Assembly: GCF_013133795.1 (NCBI RefSeq)
Contig: NZ_JABGBN010000011.1
Location: forward strand, 1 to 40,352
Length of the DNA: 40,352 nucleotides
Origin: Pelistega suis
GTDB taxonomy: Bacteria; Pseudomonadota; Gammaproteobacteria; Burkholderiales; Burkholderiaceae_B
Direction: 5' to 3'
Each line of letters starts with the position of its first letter. The first letter of the stretch is position 1. Under the pieces are notes generated by a model. It did no database searches and was not told the DNA's origin. It saw nothing but the letters and a program-made list of their open reading frames with translations. Position numbers and translations under genes: made by a program. Shown one piece after another: positions 1 through 9,500 of the stretch.

Positions 1-641
1 ACTAAACTATTGGCAACTCCTAGACTTAAATTGTGATGTGCGTGAATACCAATCTGTGTTTCTGGTTTTAACACTTCTCTAAACGCTTTAACGCGATCGG
101 CAATATCATACATATTCATGGCACCGCCTGAATCCACGACATAGACCGTTTCCGCACCATAGCTTTCCATCTTCTTAGCTTCTTGAGCAAGTTTCTCTGG
201 AGAGTTCATGTGACTCATCATTAAAAAACCTACCGTATCCATACCTAATTTACGTGCATATTCAATATGCTGCTTAGAGACATCCGCTTCGGTTGAATGC
301 GTCGCTACTCGCACGACGCGAGCACCTGCATTATACGCTTCATGCAAATCCTCAATCGTACCAATCCCCGGTAAAATTAAGGTGGCAATCTTAGCGCGTT
401 TCACCACACTCGCTACAGCCTCAATCCACTCTAAATCGGTATGTGCACCAAAACCATAGTTAAAGCTTGAACCTTTCAAACCATCACCATGCGCTACCTC
501 AATACTATCTACACCTGCAGCATCTAATGCCGCAGCAATTTGCTTGGCTTGCTCAATTGAGTATTGGTGACGAATAGCATGCATACCATCACGTAAGGTT
601 ACATCTGAAATATAAATTTTTTTATCTTTAGAAAAGCTCAT
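1..641 (-). CDS. 4-hydroxy-2-oxovalerate aldolase (3' end outside window)
   Basis: Cleaves 4-hydroxy-2-oxovalerate to pyruvate and acetaldehyde, the penultimate step of meta-cleavage pathways; acts in the cytoplasm in complex with the acylating acetaldehyde dehydrogenase. Read on the minus strand from the ATG at 641, the first 213 codons are open and the frame runs off the left edge; the family is usually about 340 residues. Seen: an N-terminal metal-binding segment with VTLRDGMHA, then [29 protein letters not shown] and IGIHAHHN, the barrel motifs of the DmpG/MhpE/BphI family. The ATG lies only 2 bases after the stop of the dehydrogenase gene, so the two are probably translationally coupled, matching their known channelling complex. 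The name dmpG, mhpE or bphI depends on the pathway, which the window does not settle. Confidence 0.93.
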   Translation of the reverse strand, partial: MSFSKDKKIYISDVTLRDGMHAIRHQYSIEQAKQIAAALDAAGVDSIEVAHGDGLKGSSFNYGFGAHTDLEWIEAVASVVKRAKIATLILPGIGTIEDLHEAYNAGARVVRVATHSTEADVSKQHIEYARKLGMDTVGFLMMSHMNSPEKLAQEAKKMESYGAETVYVVDSGGAMNMYDIADRVKAFREVLKPETQIGIHAHHNLSLGVANSL

Positions 642-643
642 GA

Positions 644-1588
644 TTACACCTCACCTGCCACTAATTTTTCTGCCAACTGCTCTGCTACCTTCATACCTGC
701 ACTCGTCATAATATCTAAATTGCCGGCATACTCTGGTAAATAGAATCCCGCCCCAGTCACTTCAAGAAAAACGGATACCTTTTTAACCTCTTGTGAATCC
801 GTACCTGGAATAAGTCCTGGCTTAGCCAAGCGGATATTCTCAAACTGTGGTTCTTGCTTTAATACATAACCCGGTACATATTTTTGAACCTCTTTCACCA
901 TGTTCTTAATAGAGGCCGCAATCGCTGCTTCATCCGCCTCTTGGGACACACAGCAATACACCGTATCACGCATCACCAAGGGTGGCTCCGCAGGGTTTAA
1001 AATAATAATTGCTTTACCATTTTTAGCACCGCCCACCTGGACAATCGCTTTAGAGGTTGTTTCGGTAAATTCATCAATATTCGCTCGCGTACCAGGACCC
1101 GCAGACTTGCTCGAAATAGAGGCAATAATTTCTGCGTAATACACTTCTGTACATTGTGATACGGCATTGACCATCGGAATCGTCGCTTGTCCACCACACG
1201 TCACCATATTAATATTCGGTGCATCTAAATGCGCCTGCATATTGACAACAGGTACAACATAAGGACCAATCGCTGCTGGCGTTAAATCAACCACCTTAAT
1301 ACCATAACTCTGTAATACCTCATTATGCTTATGATGAGCGCCTGCACTCGTCGCATCAAACACAATCTTGATATCTTTAAAGACATCCAATTTCACTAAA
1401 CCATCGATCCCTTCTGCTGTCGTTGCAATGCCTCGTTTACGTGCACGCTCCAACCCCTCTGAAGCCGGATCAATCCCAACCAAGGCCAATAACTCTAAAC
1501 TCTCTGACTGACGTAAAATCTTATACATCAAGTCACATCCAATATTTCCTGAACCAATAATGGCTACACCAACTTTTTGTGTACTCAT
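644..1588 (-). CDS. Acetaldehyde dehydrogenase (acylating)
   Basis: Oxidises acetaldehyde with NAD+ and CoA to acetyl-CoA, receiving the toxic aldehyde directly from the partner aldolase encoded next. The 314-residue length is normal for DmpF/MhpF/BphJ. Seen: an N-terminal Rossmann motif [13 protein letters not shown] (residues 12-24), the catalytic cysteine in [13 protein letters not shown] (about residue 131), and the segment [20 protein letters not shown] typical of the family. ATG at 1588 with upstream GAGGAGTAA as ribosome binding site. Order on the minus strand is semialdehyde dehydrogenase, hydratase, this gene, aldolase, the usual lower meta-pathway set. Family assignment is firm; the upstream aromatic substrate is not visible. 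Confidence 0.95.
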   Translation of the reverse strand: MSTQKVGVAIIGSGNIGCDLMYKILRQSESLELLALVGIDPASEGLERARKRGIATTAEGIDGLVKLDVFKDIKIVFDATSAGAHHKHNEVLQSYGIKVVDLTPAAIGPYVVPVVNMQAHLDAPNINMVTCGGQATIPMVNAVSQCTEVYYAEIIASISSKSAGPGTRANIDEFTETTSKAIVQVGGAKNGKAIIILNPAEPPLVMRDTVYCCVSQEADEAAIAASIKNMVKEVQKYVPGYVLKQEPQFENIRLAKPGLIPGTDSQEVKKVSVFLEVTGAGFYLPEYAGNLDIMTSAGMKVAEQLAEKLVAGEV

Positions 1589-1605
1589 TGTTATTTACTC
1601 CTCGC

Positions 1606-2406
1606 TTAGTTGGTAATTAAAGTAACTGAACCAAGACCCTCAATATGCGCAGACAATGCGTCTTGACGAGCTAATGGCACCATAGGGCCTAATGCACCGG
1701 TCAGCAATAAATCACCAGCTTTTAGGGGGGTACCCATTTTCACCATCATATCGGCTAACCATACAGCCGCATTAAGAGGATTTCCTAGACAATTAACACC
1801 GGCGCCTACGGACACTTGCTCCCCTTTTCGCTCCATATACATACCGCAGCGTGACAATTCTAATTTTGATAAGGCAACAGGAGTTGAACCCAATACAAAA
1901 CCCGCAGATGACGCATTATCAGCGACTGTATCTAATAAAGAAATCTTCCAATCTTTGATTCGACTATCCACGATTTCAATCGCCGCTAAAGCATAATCCG
2001 TTGCACTGATAATATCGGCTAAGGTGTGTTTTTCATTATTCAAATCTTTTTTCAACACCAAGGCAATTTCTGCTTCGGCTTTTGGCTGAATCCATTGAGC
2101 GCTGTTAATTTCCTCAAACGTGCCATATGCCATATCATCAAAAAGCGTACCGTAGTCCGGTGAATCCACGCCTAACTGTTTTTGAACAGCCAGTGATGTC
2201 AGACCAATTTTACGTCCAACAATACGACGTCCTAATTGACTCTTTGTCTCAACATTTTTTTGCTGAATTTGGTAAGCAAGTTCAATGGCTGATAATTGAC
2301 CCGCCAATCCTTTAATTTCTTCAGCAATAGGGTTTATCGCCTGACGACTTTGCTCTGCTTCTTGCAAACGTTGAGCAATTGAGACAACGCTATTATTTTG
2401 ACTCAT
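1606..2406 (-). CDS. 2-oxopent-4-enoate hydratase (2-keto-4-pentenoate hydratase)
   Basis: Hydrates 2-hydroxypenta-2,4-dienoate to 4-hydroxy-2-oxovalerate, the substrate of the neighbouring aldolase. The 266-residue protein has the fumarylacetoacetase-like C-terminal fold motifs: GRKIGLTSLAVQKQLGV, PKAEAEIALVL with metal-binding glutamates, EIVDSRIKDWK and DTVADNASSAGFVLG. The pattern fits the hydratase branch (DmpE/MhpD/BphH) better than the sister decarboxylase DmpH, which usually has GLKMGLTS at the first motif. A TTG at 2409 could extend the frame by one codon, but the ATG at 2406 sits 7 bases after AAGGAG, so I use the ATG. It lies 11 bases after the dehydrogenase stop, consistent with one operon. 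Confidence 0.88.
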   Translation of the reverse strand: MSQNNSVVSIAQRLQEAEQSRQAINPIAEEIKGLAGQLSAIELAYQIQQKNVETKSQLGRRIVGRKIGLTSLAVQKQLGVDSPDYGTLFDDMAYGTFEEINSAQWIQPKAEAEIALVLKKDLNNEKHTLADIISATDYALAAIEIVDSRIKDWKISLLDTVADNASSAGFVLGSTPVALSKLELSRCGMYMERKGEQVSVGAGVNCLGNPLNAAVWLADMMVKMGTPLKAGDLLLTGALGPMVPLARQDALSAHIEGLGSVTLITN

Positions 2407-2417
2407 CAACTATCTCC

Positions 2418-3905
2418 TTAAAGACGAATACTGATATTGGTAGGTTCGCTGTAAAATTCCATAGAGTAAGTCCCTCCTTCACGACCAATACCTGATAATT
2501 TATTGCCACCAAAAGGTGTTCTCAAATCTCTAGCAAACCAGTGATTTACCCACACAATGCCTGCATTAATTTTGGGTGCTACTCTATGCGCACGCGATAG
2601 GTTAGTTGTCCATAAAACGCCTGCTAAACCATAATCTGTATTGTTAGCTCGCTGAATCACTTCTTCTTCTGTATCAAAAGGAGCAATATGGCAAACCGGC
2701 CCAAACACCTCCTCTGTCACGCAACGCGCATCATCAGGTAACCCTACCCAAATTGTTGGCTGAATATAAGCCCCCTGATCTCGCTCATCGCCAAAGGTAG
2801 GAACTCCACCACCTGTCACAACTTGAGCACCCTCTTCAACCGCCAATTTAAAATAAGACAATACCTTCTCACGATGACCATGAGAAATTAAAGGCCCCAT
2901 AAAGGTCTTTTCATCTTCGGACCAACCAATTTGCAACTGTTCGGTTTTTTCTTTAATGGCTTTCACAAACTTATCAAAGATACTGCGTTGTACATATACA
3001 CGTTCAGTACAGAGACATACCTGACCTGAATTCGTAAAGCTTGAACGAATAATTCCTTCTACTGCTTTATCAAAATCAGCATCTTCAAAAACAATACCGG
3101 CATTTTTACCACCTAGCTCAAACGAAACAGGTTTCACCTCTGAGGCAACTGTCTTCATAATAGAAGCACCCGTACCAGATTCACCTGTAAAAGTGACGGC
3201 ATCAATATCTTTATGCTGAGTCAGCCACTCTCCCGTCGAATCACGACCAAAGCCATGGAGTACATTGAAGACACCCGCAGGAACGCCCGCTTCTTGAAAT
3301 GCTTCTGCTAATAAAGTTGCCGAGGACGGTGTTTCTTCTGAAGGTTTACAAATAATCGTATTCCCTGCCATCAGCGCAGGAGCCGCTTTCCAAGTAATCG
3401 ATAAAAGTGGCAAGTTCCAAGGCGAAATACTAACGATAACGCCTAGTGGTTTTCTTTTAATAATATTGAGTAATTGTGAACCATCAGCTAAATGACTTTC
3501 AAAACATTCTGTTTTTGAGTATTCGTGTTTGAAAATTTCAGCAAATGTACGAAGATTATGGATGCCACGATAAACATCTAGTTTTTTTGCTTGCTCAACA
3601 GGGCGCCCAGTATCCAATACTTCTGCCGCAATAAAATCATCAAACCGTCGTTCAATGATATCCGCTACTTTAAGAAGATAATCCGCTCTTTGCTCTACTG
3701 TTGTCTCACCCCAAATACCATTAAATGCTTGTCGAGCTGATTGCACGGTTGCATCCACCAATGCTTTATCAGCCTCACAAATACGGGAAAGAACTTTGCC
3801 AGTCACAGGACTGATATTATCAAAGGTCTTACTCGTTTCAACAAAAGCACCATTACTGTAATTCTTGGTAATGTGTAAAGAGCTCGGTAAAGCTAATGTA
3901 TTCAT
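2418..3905 (-). CDS. 2-hydroxymuconic semialdehyde dehydrogenase-type aldehyde dehydrogenase
   Basis: NAD+-dependent aldehyde dehydrogenase of 495 residues, most like DmpC/XylG, which oxidises the ring-cleavage product 2-hydroxymuconic semialdehyde in the oxalocrotonate branch of meta cleavage. Seen: SPWNLP (Asn about 164), KPSEETP, FTGESGTG, general base Glu263 in ELGGKNAG, catalytic Cys297 in SGQVCLCTER, and the C-terminal GGNKLSGIGREGG. First gene of the operon; the promoter and LysR box lie in the 115 bases before it. An alternative is 2-aminomuconate semialdehyde dehydrogenase of the 2-aminophenol or 3-hydroxyanthranilate pathways, a close relative that uses the same downstream enzymes. 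The deciding genes (ring-cleavage dioxygenase, decarboxylase, tautomerase or deaminase) must lie outside the window. Confidence 0.85.
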   Translation of the reverse strand: MNTLALPSSLHITKNYSNGAFVETSKTFDNISPVTGKVLSRICEADKALVDATVQSARQAFNGIWGETTVEQRADYLLKVADIIERRFDDFIAAEVLDTGRPVEQAKKLDVYRGIHNLRTFAEIFKHEYSKTECFESHLADGSQLLNIIKRKPLGVIVSISPWNLPLLSITWKAAPALMAGNTIICKPSEETPSSATLLAEAFQEAGVPAGVFNVLHGFGRDSTGEWLTQHKDIDAVTFTGESGTGASIMKTVASEVKPVSFELGGKNAGIVFEDADFDKAVEGIIRSSFTNSGQVCLCTERVYVQRSIFDKFVKAIKEKTEQLQIGWSEDEKTFMGPLISHGHREKVLSYFKLAVEEGAQVVTGGGVPTFGDERDQGAYIQPTIWVGLPDDARCVTEEVFGPVCHIAPFDTEEEVIQRANNTDYGLAGVLWTTNLSRAHRVAPKINAGIVWVNHWFARDLRTPFGGNKLSGIGREGGTYSMEFYSEPTNISIRL

Positions 3906-3935
3906 GGTCTCTTTTTCCTAAAACTGTTGAAATGA

Positions 3936-3970
3936 CAATTTCATTATAGGAAAGCGACCTAGTTTAGGCT
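3936..3970 (-). promoter_or_regulatory. Putative sigma70 promoter of the meta-cleavage operon
   Basis: A perfect TATAAT reads on the minus strand at 3943-3948, giving a start near 3936 and a leader of about 30 bases to the dehydrogenase ATG. No good -35 is seen at 17-18 bases (the best is TTAGCC-like), as expected for a promoter needing a LysR-type activator. Inferred from sequence only. Confidence 0.5.
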
Positions 3971-3992
3971 AATCGTAAAATTCGAGTTGGCT

Positions 3993-4007
3993 ATAGCATT
4001 TTGTTAT
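3993..4007. promoter_or_regulatory. LysR-type operator (T-N11-A dyad)
   Basis: On the minus strand the 15 bases read ATAAC-AAAAT-GCTAT, an imperfect dyad that contains T-N11-A, the canonical LysR-family recognition core. Its centre is about 63 bases upstream of the inferred start, where LysR-type regulators normally place their recognition site (near -65). The adjacent LysR gene at 4021-4953 is the obvious candidate binder. Confidence 0.55.
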
Positions 4008-4020
4008 ATTGGGGAAAACA

Positions 4021-4953
4021 CTAAGGTTGGGTATTTTCGTGTAATAAGTCGATAAATCGCTGACAGGCAGGCGTTAGCAGACGATTCCTCGCTATGCTGT
4101 AACCCACTTTACCACAGGTGGTGCTTGTTGATGATTGTCTAAGCTCCACCAATATCCCTAACTGCACAAAACGATCCACCACGGTCTTTGGTGTTAGCAA
4201 CACGGCATTAGACTCCAATAGGACAGTTAAGTTGGTGAGGACGGACAGCGACTCAATCCCTTGCTTTGGCACTTCAATGCCTTGATTAAGCAAAAAAGCC
4301 TGCGCTGCTTGACCCGCTGTACTCGAAAGCGGAGGAATAATCCAAGTAATACCCTCAGCACGCAGCCACTCATCCACATCACCAGAAAAAGCAATGGGAT
4401 TCTGACGACCCACCACAACACTTAAGGTTTCATCATACAGCTCGATATGCTCTAAGTTCTCTTCTGCTTGTGTAGGCAATAGCCCCAGCATAATATCTAA
4501 AGTGCCATTTATCAGTTCAGGGAATAGCGTATCGTTGGTTCCCACTTTGACACTGACGGCCACATTGGGTGCTAATTGTTTTAGTCGAATAATGGCTTTA
4601 GGTAAAAACTCAGCAGAAGCAGATAGCATATTGCCAACAGTAACTTTACCCGAGATACCCATTTGCCAAGTATTCAAATCATCCACCAAATGGTGCAAAT
4701 TACTTTGTAACTCATTACAATGTTTATTTAACATCAAGGAAAAATCTGTTGGTGTCATTCCTTGGCTTGTGCGAATAAACAAGGGTTGCTCAAAATATTC
4801 TTCTAAATCATGGATAACCTTACTAATGGCAGGCTGGCTAATATGTAATGATCGAGAAGCTGCGAGAATTGAACCTTGTTTATAAACTTCAGACAAAATC
4901 TGCAAATGAAAAAGACGAATACGTTTTGATAAACTCGCAAAAGAAAACTGCAT
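4021..4953 (-). CDS. LysR-family transcriptional regulator
   Basis: A 310-residue DNA-binding regulator. The N-terminal winged helix-turn-helix spans about residues 8-66, with GSILAASRSLHISQPAIS as the helix-turn-helix; the remainder is the periplasmic-binding-protein-like effector domain starting near GKVTVGNMLSASAEFLP. A GTG at 4962 would add three residues, but the ATG at 4953 follows AGAGGTG at good spacing and is preferred. It lies directly upstream of the catabolic operon in the same direction, unlike the more common divergent LysR arrangement. It most likely activates that operon in response to a pathway intermediate. The effector cannot be read from sequence; members near this one are often named GbpR or CatR-like. 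Confidence 0.88.
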   Translation of the reverse strand: MQFSFASLSKRIRLFHLQILSEVYKQGSILAASRSLHISQPAISKVIHDLEEYFEQPLFIRTSQGMTPTDFSLMLNKHCNELQSNLHHLVDDLNTWQMGISGKVTVGNMLSASAEFLPKAIIRLKQLAPNVAVSVKVGTNDTLFPELINGTLDIMLGLLPTQAEENLEHIELYDETLSVVVGRQNPIAFSGDVDEWLRAEGITWIIPPLSSTAGQAAQAFLLNQGIEVPKQGIESLSVLTNLTVLLESNAVLLTPKTVVDRFVQLGILVELRQSSTSTTCGKVGYSIARNRLLTPACQRFIDLLHENTQP

Positions 4954-4996
4954 ATGAAGCACCTCTGTATTAACTTCGCCTATCCTACCTTATTGC

Positions 4997-5034
4997 CAAA
5001 AAAATACAAGCCTAGCAATATACTAGGCTTGTAT
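4997..5034 (-). terminator. Intrinsic terminator of gltBD
   Basis: A perfect 12-base-pair stem (5004-5015 with 5023-5034, ATACAAGCCTAG pairing with CTAGGCTTGTAT) and a 7-base loop. On the minus strand it is followed directly by a run of seven T. It lies about 30 bases after the gltD stop and separates gltBD from the LysR gene. Confidence 0.92.
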
Positions 5035-5062
5035 CGATATGTCGCAATAAAGGTAATAAACC

Positions 5063-6529
5063 CTATCGTGGCAATAAGCTACTTCCCATTAAGAATTCAT
5101 CAACGGCTCTTGCACATTGACGTCCTTCACGGATAGCCCACACCACTAAAGATTGACCACGACGCATATCACCTGCGGCAAATACTTTAGGGACAGAGGT
5201 TTGATAATTGTCTGTGTTGGCTTTTACATTGCCACGCACGTCTTTTTCGACACCAGCCGCATTTAATACCGCCTCTACAGGATGAACAAAGCCCATCGCT
5301 AAGAACACTAAATCAGCTTTGATTTCAAATTCAGAACCTGCAATTTCTTGCATTTTCATTTGACCCGTAGCTTCATCTTTTACCCACTCTACACGAGCCG
5401 CAATAATTTTTTGAAGCTTACCTTTCTTACCTTCAAAAGCTTTGGTCACAATCGCCCAATCACGCTCACAACCCTCTTCATGCGAAGACGATGTGCGTAG
5501 TTTAGCTGGCCAATATGGCCAAGTAAGCTCTTTGTTTTCTTGCTCTGGTAACTTTGGCATCAATTCAATCTGAATGACCGATGCAGCGCCTTGACGATTA
5601 CTCGTCCCCACGCAGTCTGAACCGGTATCACCACCACCAATGACCACCACATGCTTGTCTTTGGCATTGATTTTGTCTTTGATACGGTCGCCTGCGTTCT
5701 CGCGATTTTGTTGTGTCAAAAACTCCATCGCAAAGTGAACACCACTAAGTTCGCGACCAGGAACAGGTAAATCACGCGGTGTTTCTGAGCCACCTGACAT
5801 CACGATGGCATCATATTGTGCGTTTAACTCGTCAAACGTCACGATACTAAGACCGTCTTCCACTTTATCTGTTTTATTGCCGATATAGGTCGATGTACGG
5901 AACTCAACACCCTCCGCTTCCATTTGAAGGATACGACGATCAATTAAGCTTTTATCTAATTTAAAGTCAGGAATACCGTAGCGTAATAAACCACCGATAC
6001 GATTATTCTTCTCAAAGAGCGTCACGCTATGCCCCGCACGAGCAAGTTGCTGTGATGCAGCCAACCCAGCAGGACCTGAACCAATCACGGCCACTTTCTT
6101 ACCAGTCCGACGGCTAGGGGCTTGTGGCACAACCCAACCTTCTTCCCAGCCTTTATCAATAATGGCATGCTCAATCGATTTAATCCCTACCGCATCGTTG
6201 TTAATATTCAATGTACAGGCTGCCTCACAAGGTGCCGGGCAGATACGACCTGTAAACTCAGGGAAGTTATTAGTCGACTGCAATGTACGTAGTGCTTTTT
6301 CCCATTGCTGCTTGTACACTAAATCATTAAAGTCAGGAATGATGTTATTGACTGGGCAACCATTATTACAAAATGGAATGCCACAATCCATACAGCGTGC
6401 ACCTTGTTGTTGTGCTTGCTTATCATCTAAAGTCAGCACAAACTCCTTATAATGCTTAAGGCGTGCCGCAGGTGCTTCGTATGTTTCTGAAACACGTTCA
6501 AATTCTAAAAAACCTGTAATTTTACCCAT
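5063..6529 (-). CDS. gltD: Glutamate synthase (NADPH) small subunit
   Basis: The beta subunit takes electrons from NADPH through FAD and passes them via iron-sulfur clusters to GltB for making glutamate from 2-oxoglutarate and glutamine. The 488 residues are normal. Seen in order: N-terminal cysteine clusters [14 protein letters not shown] (about 47-60) and CPAPCEAAC, an FAD-binding [18 protein letters not shown] (about 149-166), the NADP-binding [16 protein letters not shown], and the C-terminal FAD motif [18 protein letters not shown]. Starts 20 bases after the gltB stop, so the two form an operon, and ends before a strong terminator. Confidence 0.97.
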   Translation of the reverse strand: MGKITGFLEFERVSETYEAPAARLKHYKEFVLTLDDKQAQQQGARCMDCGIPFCNNGCPVNNIIPDFNDLVYKQQWEKALRTLQSTNNFPEFTGRICPAPCEAACTLNINNDAVGIKSIEHAIIDKGWEEGWVVPQAPSRRTGKKVAVIGSGPAGLAASQQLARAGHSVTLFEKNNRIGGLLRYGIPDFKLDKSLIDRRILQMEAEGVEFRTSTYIGNKTDKVEDGLSIVTFDELNAQYDAIVMSGGSETPRDLPVPGRELSGVHFAMEFLTQQNRENAGDRIKDKINAKDKHVVVIGGGDTGSDCVGTSNRQGAASVIQIELMPKLPEQENKELTWPYWPAKLRTSSSHEEGCERDWAIVTKAFEGKKGKLQKIIAARVEWVKDEATGQMKMQEIAGSEFEIKADLVFLAMGFVHPVEAVLNAAGVEKDVRGNVKANTDNYQTSVPKVFAAGDMRRGQSLVVWAIREGRQCARAVDEFLMGSSLLPR

Positions 6530-6549
6530 GATACATTTTCCTTAAGGCA

Positions 6550-9500
6550 TTATTTTGAAGCTTGTTTAGCTTGCCAAAGTTCGACTAAGGCACGACGATA
6601 ATCGTTTGGAATCACTTTCACAAATTGCTTACGTGCTTTATCCCAGTCCTCAAGTAGTTCAGCCGCTCGCTTACTACCTGTGTGACGATGATGATCTTCC
6701 ACAAGACGACGTAAGATTGTTTCGTCTGTCTCACGCTCACCACCACGAACGACTGAATGCCATTGTTCAATCTGACCACGTTTGGCTTGATCAGCGTGTG
6801 CTTCCACACCCTCTAGCGATACCATGCTAGTATTGCAACGTTTTTCGAAATCGCCTTCTGGATCCCAAACATAAGCGACACCACCCGACATCCCTGCAGC
6901 GAAGTTACGACCTGTTTTACCCAATACAACGACTGTACCACCGGTCATATACTCACAACCATGATCACCAGTACCTTCAACAACAGCAGACGCTCCTGAG
7001 TTACGTACCGCAAAACGCTCACCAGCCACACCATTAAAGAAGGCCTCGCCCGATAATGCACCATAAAGGACAGTATTACCCGCAATAATATGCTCTGGGC
7101 TATGACCACGAAAATCATTTGGTTGACGAATAATAATACGACCACCGGATAAACCTTTACCTACATAGTCATTACCTTCACCAACAAGCTCAAAAGTAAT
7201 ACCATGTGCTAAGAAAGCGGCATAACTTTGACCTGCTGTACCATTAAACTGGATATGAATTGTGTCTTCAGGTAATCCTTCGTGACCATATTTATGTGCC
7301 ACCACTCCTGATAACATCGCACCAACCGTACGGTTACGGTTACGAACCGGTTGAATGAAAGAAACTTTTTCACCGCGCTCAATCGCCGCTTTACTACGCT
7401 CAATTAATTGATTGTCTAATGCAGCAGCTAAACCATGGTCTTGCTCTTCAGTATGGTAACGACCAGTATCTGTATCTGGAGAGTGGAATAGGCGAGCAAA
7501 GTCTAGACCCTTAGCTTTCCAATGATCAATGCCTGCACGCATATCGAGTAAGTCAGTACGTCCTACTAAATCATCAAATTTACTAATACCGAGCTGTGCC
7601 ATAATCTCACGAACTTCTTCTGCTACAAAGAAGAAGTAATTCACCACATGTTCTGGTTTACCAGCGAATTTTGCACGTAATACAGGGTCTTGTGTCGCCA
7701 CACCTACTGGGCAGGTATTGAGATGACACTTACGCATCATGATACAACCCTCAACCACTAGCGGTGCTGTCGCAAAACCAAATTCATCTGCACCCAATAA
7801 AGCACCGATAACCACGTCACGACCCGTTTTCATTTGACCGTCGGCTTGTAAACGAACTCGGCTACGTAAACGGTTAAGCACCAAGGTTTGTTGTGCCTCA
7901 GATAAACCTAGCTCCCAAGGTGTACCTGCATGCTTAATCGAAGAAACAGGAGAGGCACCCGTACCACCGTCATGACCAGCGATAACAATATGGTCAGATT
8001 TCGCTTTTGCTACACCAGCAGCTACGGTACCCACACCGACTTCCGATACTAATTTAGTCGAAATCGATGCACGAGGATTCACATTTTTCAAGTCGTGAAT
8101 AAGCTGTGCTAAATCCTCAATCGAATAAATATCATGATGAGGAGGTGGAGAAATAAGACCTACACCCGGCACTGAATAACGTAGTTTGGCAATGTACTCA
8201 GAAACTTTATGACCTGGTAATTGACCTCCCTCACCCGGTTTAGCGCCTTGAGCCATCTTAATTTGAATTTGATCAGCACTACTTAAGTACTCAGCACTCA
8301 CACCAAAACGACCTGATGCCACTTGCTTAATCTTAGAGCGTAAAGAGTCCCCATTTTGAAGTGCCACATCCGCAGCAATACGGTCGCTACCAAGAACAGA
8401 GGCTAAGCTATCACCTTTCTTAATACCACTAGAACCCGTACGAATCTCTTGGCGATAACGTAATTCATCTTCACCACCCTCACCTGTATTAGATTTGCCA
8501 CCAATACGGTTCATCGCAACAGCCAATACCGCATGCGCCTCAGTAGAGATAGAACCTAAAGACATCGCCCCTGTTGCAAAGCGTTTAACAATTTCTTTGG
8601 CTGGCTCAACTTGCTCTAACGGAATGGCTTTAGCTGGATCTACTTTAAACTCAAACAAACCTCGTAAAGTCATATGACGTTTTGATTGATCATTAATCAA
8701 CTGTGCATATTCTTTATACGTGTTGTAGTTATTTGATCGTGTAGAGTGCTGTAATTTAGCAATCGAATCCGGTGTCCACATATGTTGTTCACCACGGATA
8801 CGGAATGCATAATCACCACCTGCGTCTAAATTGTCCGCAAGTACAGGGTCATTACTAAACGCCGCTTTATGGGCACGAATGGCCTCTTCGGCAACTTCAA
8901 AGATACCTAAACCCTCAATATTGCTTGGTGTACCAGTGAAATATTTCTGTACTAAAGCCTTTTGTAAACCAACCGCTTCAAAAATCTGTGCACCCGTATA
9001 TGACATATAGGTAGAGATACCCATTTTTGACATCACTTTATTTAAGCCTTTACCAATCGCTTTGATAAAGTTATAAGCTGCGGCACCTTTATCCTTAATC
9101 GTGTCTAGGCTATTAATGGTTTCAAACACAAGATAAGGGTGAATTGCTTCTGCTCCGTAACCACCCAATAGGGCAAAGTGATGAACCTCGCGTGCAGAAC
9201 CTGTTTCCACCACAAGACCTGTATTCGTACGTAAACCTGAACGGATAAGATGTTGGTGAATTGCTGAAGTGGCTAATAATGCAGGGATAGCCACATGCTC
9301 AGCATCAACACGACGATCCGTTAAAATCAGAATATTATTACCACTCTTAACAGCGTCCACCGCACGTGCACATAGCGAAGCTACACTCGCCTCAATACCT
9401 TCTACACCCCAACTTACCGGATAAGTAAGATCCAACTCAAAACTACGGAATTTATTGTCAGTATAACGCTCAATCTCACGTAAACGACGCATACCCTCTA

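Noticed and set aside
4502-4885. Open frame antisense to the LysR gene
   Set aside because: Lies entirely within a well-supported gene, has no family motifs and is explained as a shadow frame.
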